A stretch of DNA of 36,435 nt from Pseudomonadota bacterium (lineage in GTDB: Bacteria > Pseudomonadota > Gammaproteobacteria > Burkholderiales > Burkholderiaceae_C): NCBI GenBank assembly GCA_023390985.1, contig JAEWBU010000106.1, positions 1 to 36,435 of the forward strand. The letters run 5' to 3'. Below the pieces are notes generated by a model that was not told the origin of the DNA, made no database searches, and saw only the letters and a list, made by a program, of their open reading frames with translations. Below, piece after piece: positions 25,564 to 32,612 of the stretch (position 1 is its first letter; every line of letters starts with the position of its first letter). The translations under genes and the position numbers were made by a program.

Positions 25564-26678
25564 CCCGCCCATCCGTTGACCGCTTCGATGACGTGCTCGA
25601 CCTCGCCGTCTTCCAGGTACGGATGGATGGGCAGGGACACCTCGCTGCTGGCGAACATGCGCGCCCGGTCGAGCGCACCGTGCACCCGCGCGGGGCCGCG
25701 CCGGGTGATGGCCTCCTGGTCCGGAATGACGACCGGGTAGTGCAGGTTGGCCTGGATGCCCCGGGACTCGAGGTAGGCGGTGAAGGCCCCCCGGCGCTGC
25801 GGGGCGACGAGGATCGGGAAGAGGTGCCACACCGACCCCGCCGTGTCGGGCCCAGCGACGCACACCACGTGTCCGTTCTTGATGCCGTCCAGATAGCGGC
25901 GGGCGATCGTGCGGCGCCGCGCGGTCCAGCCGGCAAGCTTCGGCAGGAAGGCGGCCTTCAGCACCGCCGCATGCATTTCGTCGAGCCGGCTGTTCAAGCC
26001 CATTTCGATGTGGATGTACTTCTCGCCCTGCCCGTAGTTGCGCAGCATCTTCGCGCGTCGGCCGATGGCTTCGTCGGCGGTGAGCAGGGCGCCCCCGTCC
26101 CCCATCGCGCCGAGGTTCTTGGTCGGATAGAAACTCAGGCAGGTCGCGAGGCCGTGCTGCCCGACCCTTACGCCGCCGCGCGTGGCGCCGATCGCCTGCG
26201 CCGCATCCTCGATGAGGACGGCTCCTGCGTTGCGTGCGAGTTCCGCCAGCCGCGGCGTGTCCGCCAGGTGGCCGTACAGGTGGACTGGCACGACCGCGGC
26301 GATGTCGGGGTGGGCGGCCAATGCGGCCTGGGCCGCCCGCGGATCCATCAGGCCGTGCTCGTCGACATCCGCGAAGACCGGTTCCGCGCCGGCGCGCAGG
26401 ATCGCCAGCGCCGTGGCAAAGGCGCTGAGCGGGGTGGTCAGCACCTTGCTGCCTGGCGCGATGCCCGCGGCGCGTAGCGCGATCTCGATGGCATCCATGC
26501 CGTTGGCGCAGCCCACCGCATGCGGCAAGCCACAGGCGCTCGCCAGGTCCTTCTCGAAGCCCGCGACCTGGGGCCCGAGGATCCACCAACCACTGGCGCC
26601 GACGGCGGCCGCCGCGGCCATCACTTCGTCCTGGCAATCGGCCCAAAGTCGGTCGAAGGCGTTGGCGACAACTTTCAT
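25560..26678 (-). CDS. DegT/DnrJ/EryC1/StrS sugar aminotransferase (FdtB/QdtB-like)
   Basis: 372 residues from ATG 26678; the frame is open further upstream but homology begins at MKVVANAFDRLWAD. PLP-enzyme landmarks are the phosphate loop GCANGMDAIEIAL (56-68), EDAAQAIGA (157-165) and the Schiff-base Lys187 in SFYPTKNLGAMGDGG. Family members amino-transfer from glutamate to keto-sugars bound to a nucleotide. With the WxcM-like fusion next to it, the substrate is probably dTDP-3-oxo-6-deoxyhexose, giving the 3-amino sugar that the fusion acetylates. It opens the operon that ends with gtrA. Confidence 0.9.
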   Translation of the reverse strand: MKVVANAFDRLWADCQDEVMAAAAAVGASGWWILGPQVAGFEKDLASACGLPHAVGCANGMDAIEIALRAAGIAPGSKVLTTPLSAFATALAILRAGAEPVFADVDEHGLMDPRAAQAALAAHPDIAAVVPVHLYGHLADTPRLAELARNAGAVLIEDAAQAIGATRGGVRVGQHGLATCLSFYPTKNLGAMGDGGALLTADEAIGRRAKMLRNYGQGEKYIHIEMGLNSRLDEMHAAVLKAAFLPKLAGWTARRRTIARRYLDGIKNGHVVCVAGPDTAGSVWHLFPILVAPQRRGAFTAYLESRGIQANLHYPVVIPDQEAITRRGPARVHGALDRARMFASSEVSLPIHPYLEDGEVEHVIEAVNGWAG

Positions 26679-26748
26679 CGTTTTGACTTCCCAGTGAGCA
26701 TCAGGGACTTGGGGGGAGGGCCTGCGCACTGCAGTCCTTTTCTCGCAA

Positions 26749-26994
26749 TCACCCGTCCACGTCGGCCTTGCGTTCAGCAAGAGACAGAGTGGATGCGGCC
26801 CTCCGCGCGCCGTGATTTCCGTCATCTGGTCTTGCCCGTCCGCCCGCCGGCTGTTCACCCAGCCCGAAAACCCGAGCATCTTCGGCCAGAAGCGCGCCCC
26901 GGCGGGACTCGCGTGCGAGCAGGAGCACCGCAAGGAGCGGCATGGCAACGACGGCGCCGGCAGCGACCGCCAGCGACAAAACCACATTGCTCAT
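26749..26994 (-). CDS. Small single-pass membrane protein, hypothetical
   Basis: 81 residues from ATG 26994, supported by GGAG six nt upstream. One transmembrane segment (about 4-27, VVLSLAVAAGAVVAMPLLAV) is followed by a basic, polar cytoplasmic tail. No family is recognised. It has the same direction as, and lies 70 bp upstream of, the aminotransferase operon. Might be an EPS accessory or unrelated; coding status is moderate only. Confidence 0.45.
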   Translation of the reverse strand: MSNVVLSLAVAAGAVVAMPLLAVLLLARESRRGALLAEDARVFGLGEQPAGGRARPDDGNHGARRAASTLSLAERKADVDG

Positions 26995-27100
26995 GGCTGT
27001 CTCCGGTCGGTGGTGGATGGACCAAGCATGCTGGGATTGGAGCTTGGTGGCGGACCGGAATCCATCATTCATCTGCGTGATGCGTTGTCCCGGCCTGCCA

Positions 27101-27118
27101 TTGGTTCCAAGGAACTAA
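27101..27118. promoter_or_regulatory. Palindrome upstream of manC
   Basis: GTTCC-AA-GGAAC (27104-27115), flanked by further complementary T/A at 27101-27102 and 27117-27118, lies between the divergent small membrane gene (26994) and the ManC/AlgA-type gene (27176). Possible operator; symmetry is seen, function is not. Confidence 0.28.
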
Positions 27119-27175
27119 CGACACCCCTCGTCCCCTCGTCTAATCTCTCCAGCCATCCCACTCCCGACCCGTCCC

Positions 27176-28636
27176 ATGCCCACGCAGTCGACCACCGTTC
27201 TCCCCGTGATCCTGTGTGGCGGCTCGGGCACGCGGCTGTGGCCCGTGTCCCGCAAGTCGCTGCCCAAGCAGTTCGTGCCGATGGTGGGCGGCAAGAGCCT
27301 GCTGGAGCTGACCCTGGAACGGGTGCTTCCCCTTGCGGATCGTGCTCAGGGCGTCGTCTGCGTGGGCGCGGAGGAGCACCGGTTCCTGCTGCGCGAGGCC
27401 ATCGGTGCCGCGGGCGCCCGCGGCACCGTCCTGCTGGAGTCCGTCGCGCGCAACACGGCCGCGGCCATGGCGCTGGCTGCGCTGCACGCACGGAGTGCCG
27501 ACCCCGTGATGCTGTTCTGTCCGGCAGACCACCATATCCCGGACGTTGCCGCTTTTGCCGCAATGATCCGCGGCGCCCACGATTGCGCCCAAGCGGGCGG
27601 GATCGTCACCTTCGGCGTGCTTCCAACGTTCCCCAGTACCGGTTACGGATACATCGAGAAAGGTCCGGCGCGGGCAACGGACGGCGGCTTCACAGTCGAG
27701 CGGTTCATCGAAAAGCCTGACAGCGCGCGTGCACAGGAGCTGCTGCTGCACGGCAACTTCCTGTGGAATGCAGGCATCTACTTGTGCCGAGCGAGCGTCC
27801 TGCTGAAGGCGCTTCAGCAGCATGCACCGGACATCGTGGCGAGTTGCCAAGACGCCATGACCGGCGCCGCGCAGGATGGCGACTTCGTTCGCCCAGCCGC
27901 TGAGCCGTTGCACGCGTGCCGAAGCGAGAGCATCGACTACGCCGTGATGGAGCGTCAGCCCGGCATCTCAGTCTTTCCATTCGCGGGGTTGTGGAGCGAC
28001 GTCGGCAGTTGGAACGCCGTGGCGGACATGTGTCCTCCAGACGAAGCCGGGAACCGGTTGGAGGGGCAGGGCGTCGCAATCAATGCACGCAACAATTTCG
28101 TTCATGCCCCGCACCGCTGCGTGGTTGCTCTGGGGATTGACGACTTGATCATCATCGACACGCCGGATGCGGTGCTCGTCACCCGCCGGGGTACGTCGGA
28201 GGACGTGAAGACCGTTGTCGATGAACTGCAGCGACGCGGTTTCGGCGAGGCCGTAGACCACCGCAAAGTCATGAGGCCCTGGGGCAGCTACGACTGCGTG
28301 GACAGCGGTCCCAGATTCCAGGTCAAGCGGATCGTCGTGAAGCCTTCCGCGTCCATCAGTCTCCAGAAGCACTTTCACCGGTCCGAGCACTGGGTCGTCG
28401 TGCGCGGGACGGCGGAGGTGATGAGGGGGGATGAGACGTTCCTCGTCACCGAAAACGAATCCACGTACATTCCTCTGGGTGTCGTCCATCGTCTGCGCAA
28501 CCCCGGCAAGACAGCTCTCGAAATGATCGAGGTCCAGTCCGGAAGCTATCTGGGCGAGGACGACATCGTACGGATGGAAGACAGCTACGGGCGGGTTGCC
28601 GAGTTGCGCGACGCTGGCCGCATGAAGCGCGCTTGA
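27176..28636 (+). CDS. manC: Mannose-1-phosphate guanylyltransferase / mannose-6-phosphate isomerase (type II)
   Basis: 486 residues, the usual size of the bifunctional AlgA/ManC/XanB type. The guanylyltransferase pyrophosphorylase motif is VILCGGSGTRLWPVSRKSLP with KQFVPM (from about 10), and FIEKPDS marks the sugar-binding region. The C-terminal cupin-like isomerase domain starts near RPWGSYDCVDSG and has QKHFHRSEHWVVVRGTAEV, including the metal-binding His residues. It makes GDP-mannose from fructose-6-phosphate together with a phosphomannomutase (not in this window). GDP-mannose can feed mannose, fucose or rhamnose units of the EPS. The ATG follows CGACCCGTCCC without a strong Shine-Dalgarno. 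Confidence 0.93.
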   Translation: MPTQSTTVLPVILCGGSGTRLWPVSRKSLPKQFVPMVGGKSLLELTLERVLPLADRAQGVVCVGAEEHRFLLREAIGAAGARGTVLLESVARNTAAAMALAALHARSADPVMLFCPADHHIPDVAAFAAMIRGAHDCAQAGGIVTFGVLPTFPSTGYGYIEKGPARATDGGFTVERFIEKPDSARAQELLLHGNFLWNAGIYLCRASVLLKALQQHAPDIVASCQDAMTGAAQDGDFVRPAAEPLHACRSESIDYAVMERQPGISVFPFAGLWSDVGSWNAVADMCPPDEAGNRLEGQGVAINARNNFVHAPHRCVVALGIDDLIIIDTPDAVLVTRRGTSEDVKTVVDELQRRGFGEAVDHRKVMRPWGSYDCVDSGPRFQVKRIVVKPSASISLQKHFHRSEHWVVVRGTAEVMRGDETFLVTENESTYIPLGVVHRLRNPGKTALEMIEVQSGSYLGEDDIVRMEDSYGRVAELRDAGRMKRA

Positions 28637-29103
28637 CGAAAGCGGTGACAACCCGGCTTGTGATTGCGATAGCGTTCGCAGCCAAATCAGCCTCAATCCA
28701 CGCGCGACCAGGCGCGGTCTCGCCGCCCCGCGAGACGCTGGCCTGGGCTGTCGCCGCCCTGTCACTGGGGCTGATCTTCTGGGCGACGCTGATGCCAAGC
28801 GTCCAGAAGGACGAGATCCTGAGTCCGTTCACGCCCCTTTTCCGCGCGGACAAGCTTGGGCACCTCTGCGGCTTCGGTGTCCTTTGCTGTGCAATCGTGT
28901 GCACTGGCCGGATCCGGGTCTCTTCGGCCTTGCTTTTCAGCGCTGCGATCGGAGTACTCACCGAAACGTTGCAGCTGTTCGTGCCGGGCCGTAGTCCGTT
29001 GATGGCAGATGTGCTAGTGGATGCGGTGGGAGCCGGGCTGGGCGTTGCGACGGTCCTTGCATGGCGAATGCTGCGCGGCGGCGACAACATCAATTCGGCA
29101 TGA
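28633..29103 (+). CDS. VanZ-like membrane protein
   Basis: 156 residues starting with TTG 28633 (TTGA overlap with the ManC stop); GTG 28645 is an alternative start. VanZ features are LSLGLIFWATLMPSVQKDE, the conserved DKLGHLCGFGVLCCAIV (K-x2-H/D-x5-Y/F pattern) and ALLFSAAIGVLTETLQLFVP with GRSPLMADVLVDAVGAGLG, four hydrophobic segments. VanZ-like proteins often sit in exosortase-EPS loci; the molecular role is unknown. Probably co-transcribed with manC. Confidence 0.8.
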   Translation: MTKAVTTRLVIAIAFAAKSASIHARPGAVSPPRETLAWAVAALSLGLIFWATLMPSVQKDEILSPFTPLFRADKLGHLCGFGVLCCAIVCTGRIRVSSALLFSAAIGVLTETLQLFVPGRSPLMADVLVDAVGAGLGVATVLAWRMLRGGDNINSA

Positions 29104-29433
29104 TTTGCAGAAAGACCGAAGCCCTCCTTGGAGGGGCAGTGACGATGCCCACATCCAGATCGACGGTCAGATCATCGTTGTCGGCATGCAGCGCTTGCGC
29201 GCAACGGATGAGAAGGGCGACCGTCTCATGCTGCTCCGGCAGGTGGAAGCTGCGCCGGACCTACCGATTTCGCCCAAGCGCTGAGCGCCCGCACCCTCAC
29301 AGGCGAACTGGAGGGCGGGCATGAGGGAAACCGCGCTGCGCTGGCAAACCTCAAGAGTGCCTGTCAACCAACCGCTGCGGGACCCAGCATCTTGATCTTC
29401 ACGCAGTCCGTTGACTGCGCCGCCCGTTGGTCA
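29104..29433. other. Intergenic region with a possible gene remnant
   Basis: 330 bp with no intact gene. A CCCTCC-TT-GGAGGG hairpin (29122-29135) may end the manC-vanZ transcript. From about 29145 to the stop at 29284 a plus-strand frame reads HIQIDGQIIVVGMQRLRATD and then EKGDRLMLLRQVEAAPDL, with coding-like codon use but no start. This looks like the C-terminal remnant of an unknown gene. Confidence 0.35.
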
Positions 29434-30648
29434 TTAGCGCTGGACGTAGATTGCAGCGCGTCTGTTATCGGTCCTCATTCGAGGCGTCAGACGCTTGCCG
29501 AACTCGATTGCAGGCCGCTCCACGAGCCTATATGTGACCGTCGATGCGGCCACGGCCGTCAACGCCAAACACGGAAAGGCGAGGAGAAGCCAATTGGACT
29601 CCAGTCCAACGAGAAGGCCTGTTTCGAACGCACAGGCCAGCACGATACCGTGAAGCAGGTAGAGCGAGAAGGAGGCGTCGCCAAGCAGGCGAGCGCCCGT
29701 CGATCGGAGCAGACCGAAGATGTCAGCGCCGCAAGCAATCAGGATAAAAGCGACGGAATGAAGCACCATCCTGCCCGGTCCCGGAAAGAACGCGCCCACA
29801 GCAAGGCAGGCGAGGGCGAGGGCAGAGCCAGCGTGGGTTGCTGCCACGCGTGCCAGATTGGGCCTCTGCATCAGCTCAGCCGCCAGCATGCCGATCGCGA
29901 ACAGGTGCAGATACAGGAACAGGGGGACTGAGGATCGCCAAGGCCGGCCGGCCAGGGCGACAATCAATAGCACGAGGGGTACTGTGACGGTGGGCGCGCC
30001 GACCCTGCGAACCAGATCCCGCAAGAGCGCCGCGGCCGGCAGGACGGCGAGGTAGAACGCCCATTCGAATCTCAACGACCAGAGCACCCCTGCATTCAGG
30101 GCTGCGCTACGTTCGTAGCCGAAAAGCGCGGGTTGATCCCAGCAGGTCAACCAGACCAGGGCAGAGATCGCCGTGTCGACGAGCGGAGCGCGCGGGGTGC
30201 ACCCCACCAAGATCAGGCTCATGAGCGCAACAAGAGCGGTGCTCGCCGCGACCATCGGCAAGATCCGGCACACCCTACCTATTGCGAATGCGGTCCAACG
30301 GATGCCGCTGGCGCCCTTGAGAACGTGATCGTAGAAAACTAAGCCCGTGACCATGAAGAACAGATTGACCGCGCCGGGACCGAGAGATGCAAGCAGCGGA
30401 TCCTCCGGCACATCCCATCCAACTCCGAAAGCGATCTGCAGGTACCAGAGCGCGAAGTGGTATGCCATCACGCAGAAAGCCAGGCAGCCGCGCAGGCCAT
30501 CAATCTGAGGGATGTAGTTGCGCGTCGGGGCCGGGGTGCCTAGGCCAAGCCTTGCGGCGCGCCGCAGGCCGATGATGGCGAGAGCGGCGCCTCCGCCGAC
30601 GACGAGCATAAAGAGAGAACCCGGAAACTCGGGAGGAAGCTGCTGCAT
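29434..30648 (-). CDS. Acyltransferase 3 (OafA/YrhL-type) membrane protein
   Basis: 404 residues from ATG 30648; the frame is open to 30711. Around ten transmembrane segments. The family signature is PQIDGLRGCLAFCVMAYHFA, with the conserved G-L-R-G and His of the acyl-CoA-dependent acyltransferase 3 fold; LWSLRFEWAFYLAVLP and DASFSLYLLHGIVLAC are the later family motifs. These proteins O-acetylate or otherwise acylate surface polysaccharides at the inner membrane. It is the last gene of the polysaccharide set on this strand. Lower GC than the operon to its left. Confidence 0.86.
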   Translation of the reverse strand: MQQLPPEFPGSLFMLVVGGGAALAIIGLRRAARLGLGTPAPTRNYIPQIDGLRGCLAFCVMAYHFALWYLQIAFGVGWDVPEDPLLASLGPGAVNLFFMVTGLVFYDHVLKGASGIRWTAFAIGRVCRILPMVAASTALVALMSLILVGCTPRAPLVDTAISALVWLTCWDQPALFGYERSAALNAGVLWSLRFEWAFYLAVLPAAALLRDLVRRVGAPTVTVPLVLLIVALAGRPWRSSVPLFLYLHLFAIGMLAAELMQRPNLARVAATHAGSALALACLAVGAFFPGPGRMVLHSVAFILIACGADIFGLLRSTGARLLGDASFSLYLLHGIVLACAFETGLLVGLESNWLLLAFPCLALTAVAASTVTYRLVERPAIEFGKRLTPRMRTDNRRAAIYVQR

Positions 30649-31024
30649 GGGTGGTGCCAAGCCCGACCGTAACAGGCTGGTTTCCCCGCAGCAATGAGCC
30701 CAAAGGCTCAAGCCTCTTACTTAATTACGCCAGCTGCGCACCTCCTGCCACCTCTTTTTTTCTGCAGCTCGGAGCACGGGACACCCATTGGAACTCGACG
30801 GGCACAGCGAGACGTTCAGGCGACAGTCTCTCGAAGCGGGCGCCGGGGTGGGACAACGAGTCGTACGAGCGCCGACGCCGACGACGCTACTTGCTTAGCG
30901 AGGGGGACGGATTGGCACTTCCGGCCCATTTCTGACTTGGACCTGCCCGTACTACGCTGCACGAACCAACTTGACCGCTCCACAACCTTGCGCGTTGCCC
31001 GCACCTATTTCAAGGGGGCTCCAC
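30649..31024. promoter_or_regulatory. Intergenic region with hairpin and Shine-Dalgarno before VPLPA gene
   Basis: 376 bp without a gene, between divergent acyltransferase and VPLPA-CTERM genes. TGAGCC-CAAA-GGCTCA (30695-30710) is a perfect 6-bp hairpin or operator. A T-run (30757-30763) and AAGGGGG (31012-31018, six nt before ATG 31025) are the other features; the latter fixes the start of the sorted protein. No clear -24/-12 or -35/-10 promoter seen. Confidence 0.4.
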
Positions 31025-31720
31025 ATGTTCTCAGCCACGCAGAAACTCATACGCACCTGTTTCGCCGCGGCACTGCTGATTGCTGCGCAGTCCAGCAACG
31101 CGACGACTTACTGGCTGGGAAGCTCGGGACATAGCTGGGTCAACAGTCAAGGTCAGTCCGGTGGCTGGAGCCCGGAGGGCAATACCGTGACCGGGAGCGG
31201 CAATGGAGTGGACTACAACAGCTTCGCTTCCTTCTACATTCCGGACCTGCTGGGGGAGACGCTGGTCAGCGTCACGCTGAACGGGGTTATTTATACCGTC
31301 GGGGATGTTGGTCCGCAGACGTTGAACATCTATGACGTGAGCTCAGCTCCGTCGGCCAGCATCTCCTCCTTTCTTGATCTTCAGACGGGCACCCAATATG
31401 GCTCGATAACTGGTGTCAACGCAGGGGCGTCGAACTACTCCGTCTCGCTCGCAGCTGCAATTGGTGATGTGATGGCACGCTCGGGAAACTGGTTCTATTT
31501 GGGATTCACCAACGTCACGGACGCAACTTCTAATCACTTCGCCTACCCAGGTGGCATCGATCTGAGAAATCCCTCTTTCGGGCTCGTGCTGCAAACTGTC
31601 TCTGCCGTTCCTCTGCCCGCCGCAGCCTGGCTGTTCGGCTCCGCGCTTGTCGGCATGCTGGGCCTGAAGCGCAGGGCATCCAAGAAGCCTAGTGCGAATA
31701 GTGGTCTCGCGATGGCGTGA
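31025..31720 (+). CDS. VPLPA-CTERM sorting domain protein (exosortase substrate)
   Basis: 231 residues. A Sec signal peptide covers about 1-27 (LIRTCFAAALLIAAQSSNAT). The mature part is rich in Ser, Gly, Asn and Thr without Cys (YWLGSSGHSWVNSQGQSGG, GNGVDYNSFASFYIPDLL), a beta-rich, possibly glycosylated surface protein. The C-terminus has VPLPAAAWLFGSALVGMLGL at 195-214 followed by KRR: the VPLPA motif, hydrophobic helix and basic cluster of the VPLPA-CTERM sorting signal, read by XrtD-type exosortases such as the one at 6265-7872. An extra 14-residue tail follows KRR, which is longer than usual. Function of the mature protein is unknown; it may help attach or organise the EPS. Confidence 0.88.
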   Translation: MFSATQKLIRTCFAAALLIAAQSSNATTYWLGSSGHSWVNSQGQSGGWSPEGNTVTGSGNGVDYNSFASFYIPDLLGETLVSVTLNGVIYTVGDVGPQTLNIYDVSSAPSASISSFLDLQTGTQYGSITGVNAGASNYSVSLAAAIGDVMARSGNWFYLGFTNVTDATSNHFAYPGGIDLRNPSFGLVLQTVSAVPLPAAAWLFGSALVGMLGLKRRASKKPSANSGLAMA

Positions 31721-31855
31721 CTGGTGGCGACCAACATGTCTCGGCAACTCACGACGATCTCATGAGCCTTCCGAACCAGAGGATCGCCGTCAAGCGCTGG
31801 CCATTCCGCGTCAGCGAAGCCCAGGCCAAGCGGTTCGAGTGCGATCTCGCGCGAA

Positions 31856-32467
31856 GTGGACGTGGCGTCGAAGATCAGCCAGCCCTGGCTCCTCGTGAGC
31901 TTCCAATCTCCAGCGCAAGCCGGCACAGCCCTCCCAACTTCGTCAGATGCAGCAGGTACGCCAACGCATGAATTGCAGCACCTGGCCCCGAAGGCGCGAG
32001 TCAGTCAACGCGTCGCAACCCGAATTGGCGAGCTGATCTTGAGCCGAGTGGCTCACACCCCCGTCCAAGGGCTGGACATATTCGATCTTCCTGAGTACGC
32101 CGCTTACGGAGTCAAGCAGGCATTTAGCGAAGGGGCCAAGATCTGCTACGGAGCCGTGTCGTCCGTGTGCGCGGCGGCGACACCGGAAGCTTCAGCGCTC
32201 GGTAATTTGGTCCTTGAGCAGGTTGACACCGGGGTTCTCGTCTGGCGAAACCCTATTCTCGGTGCCCCGCACACCATAGTTCACATTGTCAATGCCGCTG
32301 CGGTCGATGCGGTCGCGGCCAGGATGGGCGCGTCTGCCCAGAAGTTTCTCAGCATGTTCTCCGGCGAGCTGGGTCCGCCGCTCTACAAGGCAAAGGGGGT
32401 AAGGGACCTGGAACGCAGCCAATTGGCCGAGTCCACGACCAACGCCCGCCTGGGCTACCCGCGATAA
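31856..32467 (+). CDS. Hypothetical protein or decayed gene
   Basis: Open frame of 203 codons starting with GTG 31856 and no good Shine-Dalgarno. The later part reads protein-like (GELILSRVAHTPVQGLDIFD, SALGNLVLEQVDTGVLVWRN, VDAVAARMGASAQKFLSMFS) and has moderately coding codon use. Just upstream, another plus-strand frame also has coding-like use (MSLPNQRIAVKRWPFRVSEA from 31762), so a frameshifted older gene is possible. No family recognised, no membrane segment. Lies between the VPLPA gene and the terminator/tRNA-Thr. Confidence 0.35.
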   Translation: MDVASKISQPWLLVSFQSPAQAGTALPTSSDAAGTPTHELQHLAPKARVSQRVATRIGELILSRVAHTPVQGLDIFDLPEYAAYGVKQAFSEGAKICYGAVSSVCAAATPEASALGNLVLEQVDTGVLVWRNPILGAPHTIVHIVNAAAVDAVAARMGASAQKFLSMFSGELGPPLYKAKGVRDLERSQLAESTTNARLGYPR

Positions 32468-32498
32468 TTTCTAAGCGGTTACGCGCCAGCTACGGAAA

Positions 32499-32527
32499 AG
32501 CCCCCCAACCATGACAGCTGGGGGGCT
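32499..32527. terminator. Rho-independent terminator (bidirectional)
   Basis: AGCCCCCC (32499-32506) and GGGGGGCT (32520-32527) form a perfect 8-bp G+C-rich stem with a 13-nt loop. On the minus strand it is followed by TTT and further pyrimidines, fitting termination of the tRNA-Thr transcript; on the plus strand CTTTGTCT follows. Confidence 0.75.
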
Positions 32528-32536
32528 CTTTGTCTG

Positions 32537-32612
32537 TGGTGCCGGAGAGAGGAATCGAACCCCCGACCTTCTCATTACGAATGAGCTGCTCTACCGACTG
32601 AGCTACTCCGGC
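32537..32612 (-). tRNA. tRNA-Thr (anticodon CGU)
   Basis: 76-nt cloverleaf on the minus strand: acceptor GCCGGAG/CTCCGGC, D-arm AGCTCAGTCGGTAGAGC, anticodon loop TTCGTAA with anticodon CGU, T-arm GGGGGTTCGATTCCTCT, and an encoded ACCA end. The anticodon reads ACG (threonine). Its 3' end faces the EPS locus. The 5' half lies inside the alpha/beta-hydrolase reading frame. Confidence 0.93.

Noticed and set aside
30913..30930. Candidate sigma-54 box (TGGCAC) upstream of the VPLPA gene
   Set aside because: The TTGC element is missing at the required spacing.
31543..31926. Minus-strand frame of 127 codons with fairly coding-like codon use
   Set aside because: Overlaps the 3' end of the well-supported VPLPA gene on the opposite strand and has no Shine-Dalgarno or recognised family.
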